Made by a program: the position numbers and the translations under genes. A DNA stretch of 64,000 nucleotides from Gorsachius magnificus. Lineage: Eukaryota; Chordata; Aves; Pelecaniformes; Ardeidae. The stretch spans positions 150,008,258 through 150,072,257 of the forward strand of contig CM067081.1 in NCBI GenBank assembly GCA_034008185.1. Reading direction: 5' to 3'. The notes beneath the pieces are model-generated. The model ran no database searches. It worked only from the letters and a program-made list of their open reading frames with translations, and had not been told where the DNA came from. Positions 1 to 10,842 of the stretch are shown here, in pieces (position 1 is the stretch's first letter; each line of letters opens with the position of its first letter).

Positions 1-51
1 GCTCTTGAATTTTTGAAGATGACTCGGTTGGCAACTGGGGTAGAAAACCAT

Positions 52-73
52 AAAAAAAAAAAAAAAAAAAAAA
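52..73 (+). repeat. Poly-A run (A22)
   Basis: A pure run of 22 A follows CAT. No retroposed gene or SINE body was recognised upstream, so it is called a simple homopolymer. Confidence 0.95.
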
Positions 74-1879
74 GCCAAACCCAACAAAATAGTCTATTTG
101 GAAGCGAGCTGGAAGTCTCCCATCTGTGTCAGCAAAGCCCACGGTCCCCCAGTGGTGGTTTTGGTGCCAGACTTTGCCACTGTGTCCAGCAAAAGCGCTC
201 CCAGCCCACCCGGCCGCGCTGGCTGGGGCAGCAGGGTCCCTTGCCTACAGTGGTGCAAGCTGGGGCACGGAGGATGGAAGATGAAGGATGAACCAGGGAC
301 CTGCTTTACAGACTGGTGGCTCTGGGGAGCAGAGAGGGCACGCTCGAGAGGCAGCAGCAGAAAGTGGAGCAGAGCAGGAGCGATGCAAAGGGGGGGATGA
401 GGGGATGGGGCAGGGGAGAGGAGGTGGCCAGGGACCAAGGGGTGGCGGTGGGGGACGCTGGCTCACAAGCTGCAGCAAAGTCACTGTGTGCATGGGGGTC
501 CCTGATCTGCTGCAGCAGCTGCTCCCCTGGCCAGAGCCGGTGGCTGGCTCCTCTCCCCAGGAGATGGGGGGGGAAAAGGAGGCTCCACCTGGGTCCTACT
601 GCCCTTGGAATAGTATATGGGGAGGTCCGTGCATGACAGATTTAGACATTTTAAACCTTCCCACCCCACGCTGTGGGTTCAGCTGAATCAGTTTGTCGTG
701 GTGATTCTGGAGTCCTTTGTCTCCCCGTTAATAAATAACGGGGTCACGGGGCAGCTGTCACACAAACCGCCTGGGGCCTGTGCTAGGACGAGAGGCAATC
801 TCTGTGCTAGATATAGCAGAGCTTACTACTGAACCTGCCCTTTGGCAGTCAGGGGAGAGTTAAAACAAGAGCCAAGACACCCAAAGTTTTCAGAACCACA
901 GCTAGAAGTTAGCACAGGCTACCCTGAGCACCGCTCAAGGGTAGGTGTCCCTCAGATCTGGCAGCCTCGCTACATACGTTCACGGGATGCTTCTTGCAAA
1001 GCGGACCCTTTCTTGTTGTCTCCCTCTCCCTCCTCTACCTTAAATCCCACTCTTTTAGCCAGCAGTTCTTCAATAGTGCCTTGAGGGAAGGGAAAAGATA
1101 ATGGATAAACTCAGATGGGTGGCGCAGGCTGGATGAACGGACCCCTCAAGGACATCGGCGAGGCCTCAGGCCAGAGTTGCTGGCTGGGCTGAACGACATT
1201 CCCTGCCACAGCCAGCAGGCGAGGCCATCCCGCTCCCTTTCCCAGCCCGCAGGCGATGCCATCCCGCTCCCTTCCCCAGCCCCAAGCTGCAGGGAAGAAA
1301 GAGCTAGAGAGGGTTCGTCGGGCTCCCGTGCCAGAACTTCGGCTCCAGCGACATTTGGCAGGGATGCTAGCGCTTCTCCCCCTTCTTTAATTCAATCCAC
1401 CAAAGGCATTAGCTCAATGGCAGCCCAAACTGAAATAGCCCTGCAAAGATTTCGAAAGACCCGACTACGATCTGTCCTCACAACAGAAAGATGAACGGGA
1501 ATAGGATTTTCCAAAAAGATCTCCTAAAATCTGGGGTGTGTTTTGAATAAGGGTGTCAAAAAGTTTAATACCAGGGCCTGGACACATGCCCTGAGCAAGT
1601 ATTTATTTCCACACGTGTGTGTGTGTGGGGGGAGGTTACCGAGGCATACACCAAACTTGCTATTTCTGCTACAGAAACTTAATTTGGATCCAGAAGGGGG
1701 GAGGAGGGGGGGGCAGGGCAACCCCCTCTTAGTTATTTTCCTTCCTTTGAGTCTTGTGTCTCCGGGGCACAGTTTAGCGATTTCAAGAGGAAGCCATTTT
1801 CCCCTTCTAGCTTTAAAAAACAAAACAAAACAAAACAACACCCCCCAGTTTATATCTGAGTTGATCCCCTTACCCTCGG
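74..1879. other. Non-coding, no gene recognised
   Basis: GC-moderate sequence has several overlapping chance open frames on both strands, none with protein-like conservation or splice support. Apart from the 34-bp duplication, only a (GT)n stretch near 1615-1628 stands out. Confidence 0.6.
1215..1282 (+). repeat. 34-bp tandem duplication
   Basis: Two copies start at 1215 and 1249 with the shared text GCAGGCGA-GCCATCCCGCTC and differ at about two positions. No function is suggested. Confidence 0.85.
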
Positions 1880-2040
1880 TTGCCGCCGCTCCCGGGCCGG
1901 GCTCCGCCTGCAGGCGCCGCACCGCGCCGCCAGGGGGCAGCATTGCCCGCCGAGTGCCGCCGCCCGCCCGGTACCGGATCAACCCGGCGTCCATCCACCC
2001 CCCCTACCCCCACGGGGAGCCCCGGCTCCCCGTGGGGGGT
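1880..2040. promoter_or_regulatory. Small GC/CpG-rich patch with a CTCF-like site
   Basis: A short block rich in CpG and CCGCCG stands out from AT-richer flanks. It contains the CTCF-like motif described separately and an inverted GGGGAGCC / GGCTCCCC pair around 2014-2032 that could fold as a hairpin. It is too short for a classical CpG island, and no splice sites or coding frame were recognised. Confidence 0.4.
1927..1940 (+). promoter_or_regulatory. Candidate CTCF-binding motif
   Basis: CCGCCAGGGGGCAG matches the vertebrate CTCF core consensus (CC-x-CCAGGGGGC-x) at essentially every informative position. It lies inside a CpG-rich patch. Occupancy cannot be judged from sequence. Confidence 0.5.
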
Positions 2041-2186
2041 GCGTGGGTGTCACCTGAAGCACCAGGTTAGAAACCGGATGGGTGAGAGGTCCCCTTAGGC
2101 AACCCTGGGCCACCCCTGCGTGGGCACGAAGCAGCCGGTGGGGCATGGCTGAGGTTGAAGGTATGGGTGAAGGTCCATTGCTATTC

Positions 2187-2215
2187 CATCATCATCATCA
2201 TCATCACCACCATCA
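2187..2215 (+). repeat. (ATC)n microsatellite
   Basis: About six CAT/ATC units are followed by ACC units. On the minus strand it creates a chance Asp-rich run in an open frame, which is not a gene. Confidence 0.9.
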
Positions 2216-3707
2216 GTACTGAATGATACTGGTCCCATCATTGTGCGAGACCCACCTGCCCTGGCCAGAAGTGGCTGCCTTCTTAAGACAACACCCATCC
2301 TAGATACTGTTCTTCCACCTGAAGCCTGCACCCCTTGACATCTATAGTTTGACACTAAGAAAATTATTTTCTTGTCCATTTTATGGGGGTTTTTTCGTTT
2401 GTTTCCCCCCCCAAAACAGCACCTAGTGTCCACCTCACCCATGTCCAGTCCTTCTGGCTTCTGCTACTCAGAGCAGCAAAACCTGAAATGACCTGAAATC
2501 CTCCCCTGGAGAGGGAGGATGAGCACAGAAACACTACATTCAGAGGACATCCTCCCTACTCTTCCCACACTGGGCTCTGCCACCCAGAGCCCCAGAAGTG
2601 CTGGTGTATGAGTGTGGGCTGTGGAAGAGCTTCCCAGCAGCAGGAACCATTCCGACAAACCATCCTTATCTGTTCAGGCTCTTCAGCCGCGGCGGCTTTT
2701 ATTTCAGGCAACCAAGTCTCACCAAAAAGCGCCGCCTTGACAGCCCTGAAGGCCGATGTCCCCTCACAACAACAGGTACGGCTGGGATTGCAGCTCTCCC
2801 AGCTGCTCTATCTACATCTTCACCAGGACCATCCCTGCAGCAATGCTCAGGGACCACCCGTACAGATCAAAGGCGCAGGCAGGACACGGTCCTTAAGGCT
2901 GCAAATGCTATCGCCCCTCATGTTTTTCCTTCCCGAAAGGCACCTGTCCATTAGCAACCCCCCCGCCCCAGACCACACCGAAGACCGATCCAGCGGCAGC
3001 GACTTTTTGGTTTCCAGACCCAGACCACACGGCACGAGGACTCGCACCTAGGCTGCCCGCTCCCTTCCCCTCACCTCTGCTGGTTTCAGACATAGCATGC
3101 CCTGGGGACATGGGATGGGGGACATCTCCTGCACACACCTGCCGGGGGGACTCAGCCAGACAAGGGCCTCCCCTACATGTGAGCGGCTGGGTGTAACTTC
3201 CACCCTGTCCCTACTGCCAAAAACAAGCATGTTAAAGCTAATCTACCCCTGTCTCAGCTCAACTGCTTTTCTGTGACTAAGCCCCTTATAATGGTTTTAC
3301 TAAAATCCCCTTTTGATGGAAAAAATCCCAGCTGGAAGTTTCGGGCAGCAGCACAATGTGCAAGTCTGCGTGTCCCCTTCCCCAGCTTCACAAAAGCCTC
3401 TAATCGAGTGGAAAATTTGCTGGAGGCCAGAGGTTTAGGCCTGCAATTATTTTTTAAGGGATTATCAGGAGAGAATGGGGGTACTTACGACCCTCCCTCT
3501 CTTTGTGTTTTGCTCTGTGCCGCCTTCAGACAGATTCAGCCAGAAACCTAAACCACCACAGCTGGATCCAGCGAAACCACGGCTCAGCTGGGCAGCAAAC
3601 CTCCTCCCCTGTCCTACTCGACAGACCCCAGGCTCCAGCTTAGACAAGTCCCACTCCAGCACCGTGCAACGAACAGAAACGCTTTTCCACAGAAGCAACA
3701 CTAGAAG

Positions 3708-3732
3708 GTTTTGTTTTTTTTTTTTTTTTTTT
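3708..3732 (+). repeat. Poly-T run
   Basis: About 24 bases are almost purely T. Similar T or A runs occur at 15500-15520, 26050-26074, 47659-47678 and 50866-50886. Confidence 0.9.
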
Positions 3733-6700
3733 AATAACAGCTTGAGAAAAAGCAAACGATTCCAGTCCTGTGAGCCTTGCCGAATGGAAAAACCAAGGAG
3801 CAGGCAGGGATGTGGTCCGCTGGACAGGCTGGGATTTGGCTCTGCAAAGCCATTATGCAGGAGGTCTTGCACAAGTTACATGCAGCAAGCTCCAAAAAAG
3901 ACTTGGCACCAAAGACGCGCGCGCTGCAACACCCAGTTTTTAAGGGCCTTGCTCCAAGGGTGGATCCTGGGGTTAGGGTCCTCGGTGCTTTCGCAGCCTC
4001 CAAGAAGAGTCAGACACCTCTGAGGCTCCAAAACAACTGCTTGTTGGGCACAGAGCCACTTACTGACAGCACGCTTAGCATGGGCCGGCCAGAAGAGAAA
4101 TGCCGCTGGCTCTCCTGCCTGAGGAGCTCTGTACCTTGCTCAGAGCTACTGGGAACTGCCTACGCTCACACGTGACCCAAAATTAGGTGCTTCTCCTCTA
4201 CCGTCAAACTGCCACGCTCCCGCTTGCATGCAAGCGAGCAAACCATACCCGGAGGAAGCAGCAGCATGCCCTGCTTTAAACAGTAGCCTGAGGAAGCAGG
4301 AGACCTGCTTTAATTCCTCCCTCCCTTCATGGCACTTCAAACTTAACCCTCCCGGAGAAGGCACTAACCATCGGCCCTCGAAGAAAGGAGAAAGGGCCGC
4401 TCTTCGCTATTCCCATATAAGCCGCACTGCGGTGTGGATATTATTCCACATTTGGTGGAAGAAACAGAGTAGGCAAAGGAAGCAATGGCTATAGACCACA
4501 AACGTTTACTCTGGGGACCCATCTCCTTCCGAAACCTCTTAGCGTGTTGCATAAAGCAGCTGTTGGATAACATGCAGGAGGAGGTTTTGATCCCTGAGCC
4601 TTCCAACCATTCGGCTGCTATATAAGATGTTTCAAAAGAAAGTGGCAGCTGCCACTGCATTTTCGATCTTATCATGTCCATGTGTGCTAGGTGTGCTCCA
4701 AAAACGCCCGGGGAGGCTGAGGGGCCAGGATGCTTTCTTTCTGGATTATGATCAGACTCAAGCAGCTTTGGGCAGGCACATAAGTACAACGCTCAGCACC
4801 CAAGGGGTGTTAAAATAAAAATTAAAAAAATAAAAACCCAAACAAAACCCCAGACAAACAAACACAGAGAAAAAGGCAAATAAGGCATTTGTGGAATTTA
4901 GATGCCTTCAGGAGCTAGGTGGTGCCTAAGCTGGGGATTTTGATTTTGCAATTTTGAATACTGCCTAAGTGTCACTTGTTTTGGTTTTTTTTCTTGGATC
5001 AAGTCTTTTGCCCCTCTCTACCTCATTCTTTCCATCCACGCGGACAGTGTTTTTGCAGATTTTCAGAGAGTAAGATAAAAAGACAAATAGCCTAGCCTGC
5101 TCATAATCGCTCATTAAGGCTGATGTGCTTTAAGATACTCTCTATGTGTCTAACTTCTGGAAGATGGATGAGTCTGCTCTCCAAGATCGCTTGAGAGCTT
5201 CACTATGGGGCCCAGAAGGGCCAGTAACTAGTGGTGTAGGATGTGACCTGTGTGATTTACTAGCAGCGCTAGAAACCTAAGGTCAGGTGAAGAGTCAGCT
5301 CCAGCTCCTCACCCTAATAAACTGAGTACCAAGCGTAATGCCACAGGAGAGCCTCGCTCCTGGAGTCTCAAGTCTTTCTATTTATATACAGCCTGCTGTC
5401 CACGGATAACCTTGAAAAGGCCTATGTACACTATCACTGAAACACTGGGGACTTCCAGAGATCACCATCCAAATTCTGCATGGAGGCAGGATCAAGTAGA
5501 CTCGGATCATTCCTGACAAGGGTTTATCTTACCCGTTCCTGAAACTCTCCCTAAAGGCAGAGCCTGCAGCCCTCCCTCCCCAACCGCTTCCAGTTTACTT
5601 CTAATAATTTTTCCCCATATTGACCTTAAATATTCTATTTTTCCTGCAGATCAAGCTGTGTTTTTTAATGCTCTCCACAACTGGCAACAGAAAGAATTGG
5701 TGACTGTTCTGTTTAGGGCAACCTCTTGTGGCCTGGACCACAACTCCTTTCCCTTAGTCCTCGCCCTCTGCTCCCGGCTGATGCACCTCAAATGTGACAT
5801 GCTTCAGCGCCACCTCTCTTCAGGGTTTGCCTTGTGAAGAGCCCAGTTATCATGCTGCCTTACAGAGGTGGATTCCTAGATGTATGATGAACACAGCTGG
5901 GAACTATTATGATCCTCCCAAACATTTGTGGCCTGCAAGACTTGAATCCAGAATCCCAGTGTGAAGCGATTTGCTCACTGGGATGTTACAAAGACTTTCT
6001 ATTTTTACAATATTATTATAATATATACCACAAAGATATTATAAAGATACAACTTGCCACTTGTAAATTGTTAAAGCTTCATAAGACACATAGATAACTC
6101 GGTATCTACCTTCTGTCCCAGCACTCCCACTACTTTATTTTGCAGATACCTGCCAGCCCTGCTCCTTTATCCTCCTTATGGGTATTCTCTCATACCTCTT
6201 GATCCAACCGCAGCGTTCCCCACAGGAGTCCACAGGGACTGTATTTCTGCCCCCTACCCAGGGCCCACTGATGGAGACAGGAGGGATGTGCTCAGTTCAG
6301 CAAGACTAAAGATAACCAGCGTTTCACGTGCGGCTGCACAAGGTGGAAGGATCTTATTTTCCTAGCGTAGCTTTACGATGCAAGTGAAAAGAGGGGCCCT
6401 GACTAGCCATGATGACTGGAACCACTCCGAGAGGGACACTGCACCAAAACTGTCCTAGCACAAGCATTACAGACCTTTGAACATCATGGGCTCTTGTCAG
6501 TTCCGTCACCAGTATAGGACGTGCCACAAAGGAGTGAAAAAAAATCCCTTTCCTGCTCTCAGCAGAGTAGTCGAGGGAACAGCATAGGAAAGTTGTCAGA
6601 GCCTCCCAACACCACCAGATGAGGTCCTAGCACACGTTCATTTCTGTCCCCTTCCATACCGCTTCCCTGAAGAATGGGCCTTGTAGAAAGAAGGGTTTCA

Positions 6701-8057
6701 AAACATAGCTTGAGTGCAGTAACTGCAGACATATTGTGCCAGACGGGGGCTCAGTGTTGAAAGAACTGTCTATATATTCAGCTGCATATTGTTACAAACA
6801 TTTAAAGAAGCTGCTTTACCCCAAAAGGATGGAGAAGTGATTATTACTATTATGAAAGCTGGGGGGTTTCCAGGGTTGCTGGTGTGCCAGCAAACGATCC
6901 CGAGCCAGGACAGATAATCACAAGAGAAACGATAGGAAAATCTACAAGCGCCCGAGGACCACCTACGCAACATCTGCACATGTCTCATACACCAGGTGTT
7001 GCTCCCTGGAGCACATAATTTGGGCAGGCGTTCAGCGTGCCACTCCTACCGCCTCCTGGCTCCCACCAGAATAATGTCACGCACTGCCGACAGCTACGTG
7101 CAAAGCCAGTAGCGCCAACCCCAGTTCAGAGAAATCTGTCATTTACCCAATAATATGTTGTGTCAGTACAAAACCAGCCCACAGCTGGGAATCGGCGGGA
7201 ACATATTTGAGGCATTGCACTCACTGAGGAGGAACAGAAAAGCGCTTTTGCCCACAACTGCCCCAAAGCAGCAGCGGCAGCTTCAGTTAACGACTTAAAG
7301 GGAGACATGCAGAGAAGTCAGGGGTCAGGCTCCAAAAGAGACAAGAGATTCGCGCTCCAGAAAGCAGGCTACAAAGCACTAAATGCAAACAGGAGTTTAT
7401 GCCAGCAGCACGCTTCACACTGCGTGCAGACGTGCTTTCTTTACAGAGGCGAACGGATCTCGATACATGCATCTAGCGTGGCTCCGGTCGCTTAGTCCAC
7501 AGATCCTACCACGCTTCAAGGATGGGAGCGCCTCTCCTTCATGCCCTAGCTGTTCTCCAGAGCTAAGGCTGAAATCCTGGCAATAGTTTCCCCCTCTCTT
7601 TAAAAATAAAGAAAAAACCCCCAAACCAAAGAAAAACCAAAAAAACCCCAATCCCTAGTCAGGAGCCTGCTACACCACAGAATGAAAAAGTGCTTACTTC
7701 AGGAAGAGATTATATTTCTTGTATCAGGTTGAAGGTGGGCAAGGAAAGGGGTTCAGTACATGGATGCAGTTCTGGAGAATTTTTATTTTAATAAATACGC
7801 ATAACTCCAGGGGGAAAAACCTCTGTCCATACAAATCCTATGGAAAATATTGCTCCTGTAGACAGAAGAGAGACCAGTTCTGTTTGTGTATTCAGGCACT
7901 GTATATATGAAGATATTTTAGAGGCCTCTATACTTAGCCATTGTGGTTTAGATCTTTCCCAGGCCAGAGGTAGCTGTGTAAGCATATAGTCAGCATTGGC
8001 TAAACAAGTACTTTTAAAACCATACTATTATTACCAAGTTAGTTAAAGAAGGCTTCT

Positions 8058-8102
8058 TTTTTTTTTTTTTTTTCCTTTTTTTTTTGGGGGGGGGGGGGTG
8101 GG
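8058..8102 (+). repeat. T-run followed by G-run
   Basis: Two long T runs separated by CC are followed by about 13 G and a TGGGG. An A-rich, C-interrupted stretch (AAAAAAACC type) follows at 8135-8172. This is low-complexity sequence only. Confidence 0.9.
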
Positions 8103-8619
8103 GAGGAAGAGGGAAAGATCTGTAATTCAAGACAAAAATAATTAAAAAAACCAAAAAAACAAAAAAACAACCACCCTTCTAGCCCTTAGAGCAAGATGTG
8201 GGGGGTTTTTTTCAGTATCTCTTTATATTTAACTGCAGCCAGACCGCTTCAGGTCATGATCTCATCTGATCTCAGCAGGATGGCAGCGCTGGGTCTCGCC
8301 GATGCTCCGGGGGAAAACCAGGGTCCCTCAGGAAGCGATGCGGGCGACTCCGGCAGCGGAGCTCCTTCCTCCAAGTCAACACTGACCCAGTGTTTCAGCA
8401 TCATGCTGGAGGGCGCTGACCTGCTCGGCGTGTTGTCTTTCAGAGGAAATAAATGGGTGCCCAACCACACTTGCGGTTATTAAAGACAACACGTCGCTTT
8501 ACACAAACATCAGCATTTGGCTACGTGACCGCTCCCTGTGTGCGTAATTACATTTCTGCCTTCCTCCACTTTCTGTCCTGAATTGTTTCAATAGCTGCTG
8601 TGTTTCATCCAGCCCTAAA

Positions 8620-8850
8620 TGCACTTTGGTGGTTGGAGGAGCAGTTCCAGTAGAGCCCAAAATTAAGAACCTGGAATTTTATTGCTGACCCCACCTTTGG
8701 TTGGCTGCATAACCTAAGCGTGTCTCTTCTACTTTCCCCTCTCCCTCGGTTTCTCCCTATGCAAGAGCGGGCTCATGAGAAGAATATCTTCTGTAAAACG
8801 CGTTGACAGCTGCCAGATGCAAGAGAGCACCATAAAGATGAATTATGCGA
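8620..8850 (+). mobile_element. Decayed MIR/CORE-SINE-like relic
   Basis: The order of features parallels MIR. An A-box-like CACTTTGGTGGTTGGAGGAG is followed by a decayed B-box region (AGAACCTGGAATTTTATTGC), then GGCTGCATAACCTAAGC in the place of MIR's 'ctgtgtgaccttgggcaag'. Next come CTCGGTTTCTCCCTATGCAA in the place of 'ctcagtttcctcatctgtaa' and finally CTGTAAAACGCGTTGACAG in the place of the 3' 'gtaaagcgctt' region. The co-linear order is the main evidence, since the identity of each block is modest. Confidence 0.5.
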
Positions 8851-10330
8851 GACAGCGCTATTAATTAGGTACCATGATTAAGCATTCCGGGATTTTTTTT
8901 TCAGTAGAAAGGCATTAGGGAAAAGAAGAGAGATTTGTCAAGACAGCAGCAAAGTCTTCTGCATTTGATATAATTGTGCCCTACGATCTTTCTTTAATCC
9001 AAGAGCGCCTTGGATTACAGACCAGACAGGTATTTCACCCCTTTGATGCAGAGGAGCTTGGCGATGCCTACTCTACAGTAAGTACTCTAAAGGTGCTAAG
9101 CATTAGCAGGATTTTTTTTTTTTTTTTCCACAGGCAACTCAGCTGCCTATAATTATCTGAAGAAAAATTCCTCCTCTTCTTCCCTAATCACAGTGCTCTG
9201 ATCACATGCTACATTTGCTCCGGGGACTCCATTTCAGAGCCATGTGACATTTACAACACGCAGTCCTAAAAACACATGAAAAAATACACCTAGTTCTGGG
9301 ATTTGGCACAAACTCATCCCAGGTTCACCAAAAGGTTTGTTACCCTTCTGAGCACAGCTAGGACCAAGTTTCAGTTTTGCGTTGCACCTTGCGGCTTGGA
9401 CAAAAAATAACCTGATCGAACTTGGAAGCTTTGATTGAGATGCACTTGGAGAGTTTGAGTTCAGTTCAGGCATAAACTTGGTTCAAAATGCAGAGGCTGG
9501 AAACTGCCTTGGATGGAGAGTGGCTGGAGTATCTGCACTCCCCTGCATTGCAAAAAGGATCAGGCTGACCTGGGTGATGGAGACTTGTCAGCGGACCTGA
9601 CCGTCACCCACACCGAGACAGCCATGAGCATGCTACTACTGTAGTTCAAATAAGGATTCATTTCTGAAGCAAATCCCCTATCAATCCCACTACCCGTGTG
9701 GTGGTTTGCAACTCGGAGCAGCCTTAGAGCTTGCAAACTGGATTCCCTCTGGATGAAACTGCAGAGGAGACTGTGCTCAAGGAGGATACTTTGCACACCT
9801 CCTCCACATCCACGGGACCAGACAAGAGCTAGTCCAAAATAACACACACACCCCTCCCCACAGCGCTATTGAATGGACACCAGGTCTCCAGCACCAACTG
9901 GTTCACCCTCCAGACCCTCTCCTCCTGAGCCACTCTGCCTGCTAACGTGGCCATGCCCACTGAAAAATGGGACTCGACTACCAGAAAAATGGAGTGCAGA
10001 GTTACCAGTGGTACCCAGTTACTCAGGATATCTGTTTATGAGCACCCTCTGCTGGATATTACAAACTTTTCTTCCCTCCAGGCCAACGGTGCTAGCAGGC
10101 TACCTCTGCTAAACCAGCAAAACACCGGGATGTGGAAGCCTGGAGCCTGTCCCAGGTACCCCCCAGATGTCCCCAGAGTACAATGTGCCCAGCGCACTGG
10201 CCAGGGGACACACACACACTACTCTGCAGTGGTATATCTGCAGTGGGATAAATCAGTGTTCATTGAAAATGATCAGAACCCAAAGACATAACAAGGAAAA
10301 GTCAAACCCAACAAAATGACCCAACAAATT
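8851..10330. other. Non-coding, no gene recognised
   Basis: Only short chance frames are present, with a T-run at about 9112-9127. Confidence 0.55.
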
Positions 10331-10842
10331 CATAGAATCACACAATGTTTTGGGTTGGAAGGGATCCCTAGAGGTCATCTAGTCCAACCCCCCTGCAGTG
10401 AGCAGGGACACTGCTAACTAGATCAGGTTGCTCAGAGCCCCATCCAACCTGGCCTTGAGTGCTTCCAGGGATGGGGCCTCCACTACCTCTCTGGGCAACC
10501 CGTTCCAGTGTTTCACCACCCTCACTGTAAAGAATTTCTTCCTTATATCCAGTCTAAACCTACCCTGCTTCAGTTTAAAACCATTACCCCTTGCCCTGTC
10601 ACAGCTGGCCCTACTAAAAAGATTTTCCCCATCTTTCCTACAGGCCCCCTTTAAGTACTGAAAGGCCGCAATCAGGTCTCCCCGCAGCCTTCTCTTCTCC
10701 AGGCTGAACAAGCCCAACTCTCTCAGCCTGTCCTCATAGGAGAGGTGCTCCAGCTCAGATCATTTTAGTAGCCCTCCTCTGGACCCGCTCCAACGGTTCC
10801 ATGTTCTTCTTGTGCTGAGGGCTCCAGAGCTGGACGCAGTAC
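10331..10842 (-). mobile_element. CR1 LINE, 5'-truncated copy, minus strand
   Basis: Read on the minus strand, the element begins inside the CR1 pol 3' region (GCGTCCAGCTCTGGAGCCCT), passes through the typical GGGTCCAGAGGAGGGCTACT segment and ends in the CR1 3' UTR (GGTTGGACTAGATGACCTCT) and short terminal repeats resembling ATTCTATG. It is heavily 5'-truncated, as most avian CR1 copies are. At the 10842 boundary the match to CR1 stops abruptly. It is nearly identical to the copy at 21622-22103, which lies in the opposite orientation. Confidence 0.95.
10418..10717 (-). pseudogene. CR1 ORF2 C-terminal fragment
   Basis: An open stretch of 99 codons inside the CR1 copy encodes the end of the CR1 polyprotein (recognisable segments [20 protein letters not shown] and LDIRKKFF). 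The endonuclease and reverse transcriptase domains are absent because of 5' truncation, so it is not functional. Confidence 0.85.

Larger units (their letters stand above)
2216..8619. other. Non-coding, no gene recognised
   Basis: Open frames here are short (up to 182 codons at 3475-4023 plus) with atypical composition and no motif I recognise. The sequence contains scattered A-rich and T-rich runs. It could be intronic to the CpG-island gene if that gene runs leftward, but no exon was supported. Confidence 0.55.
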
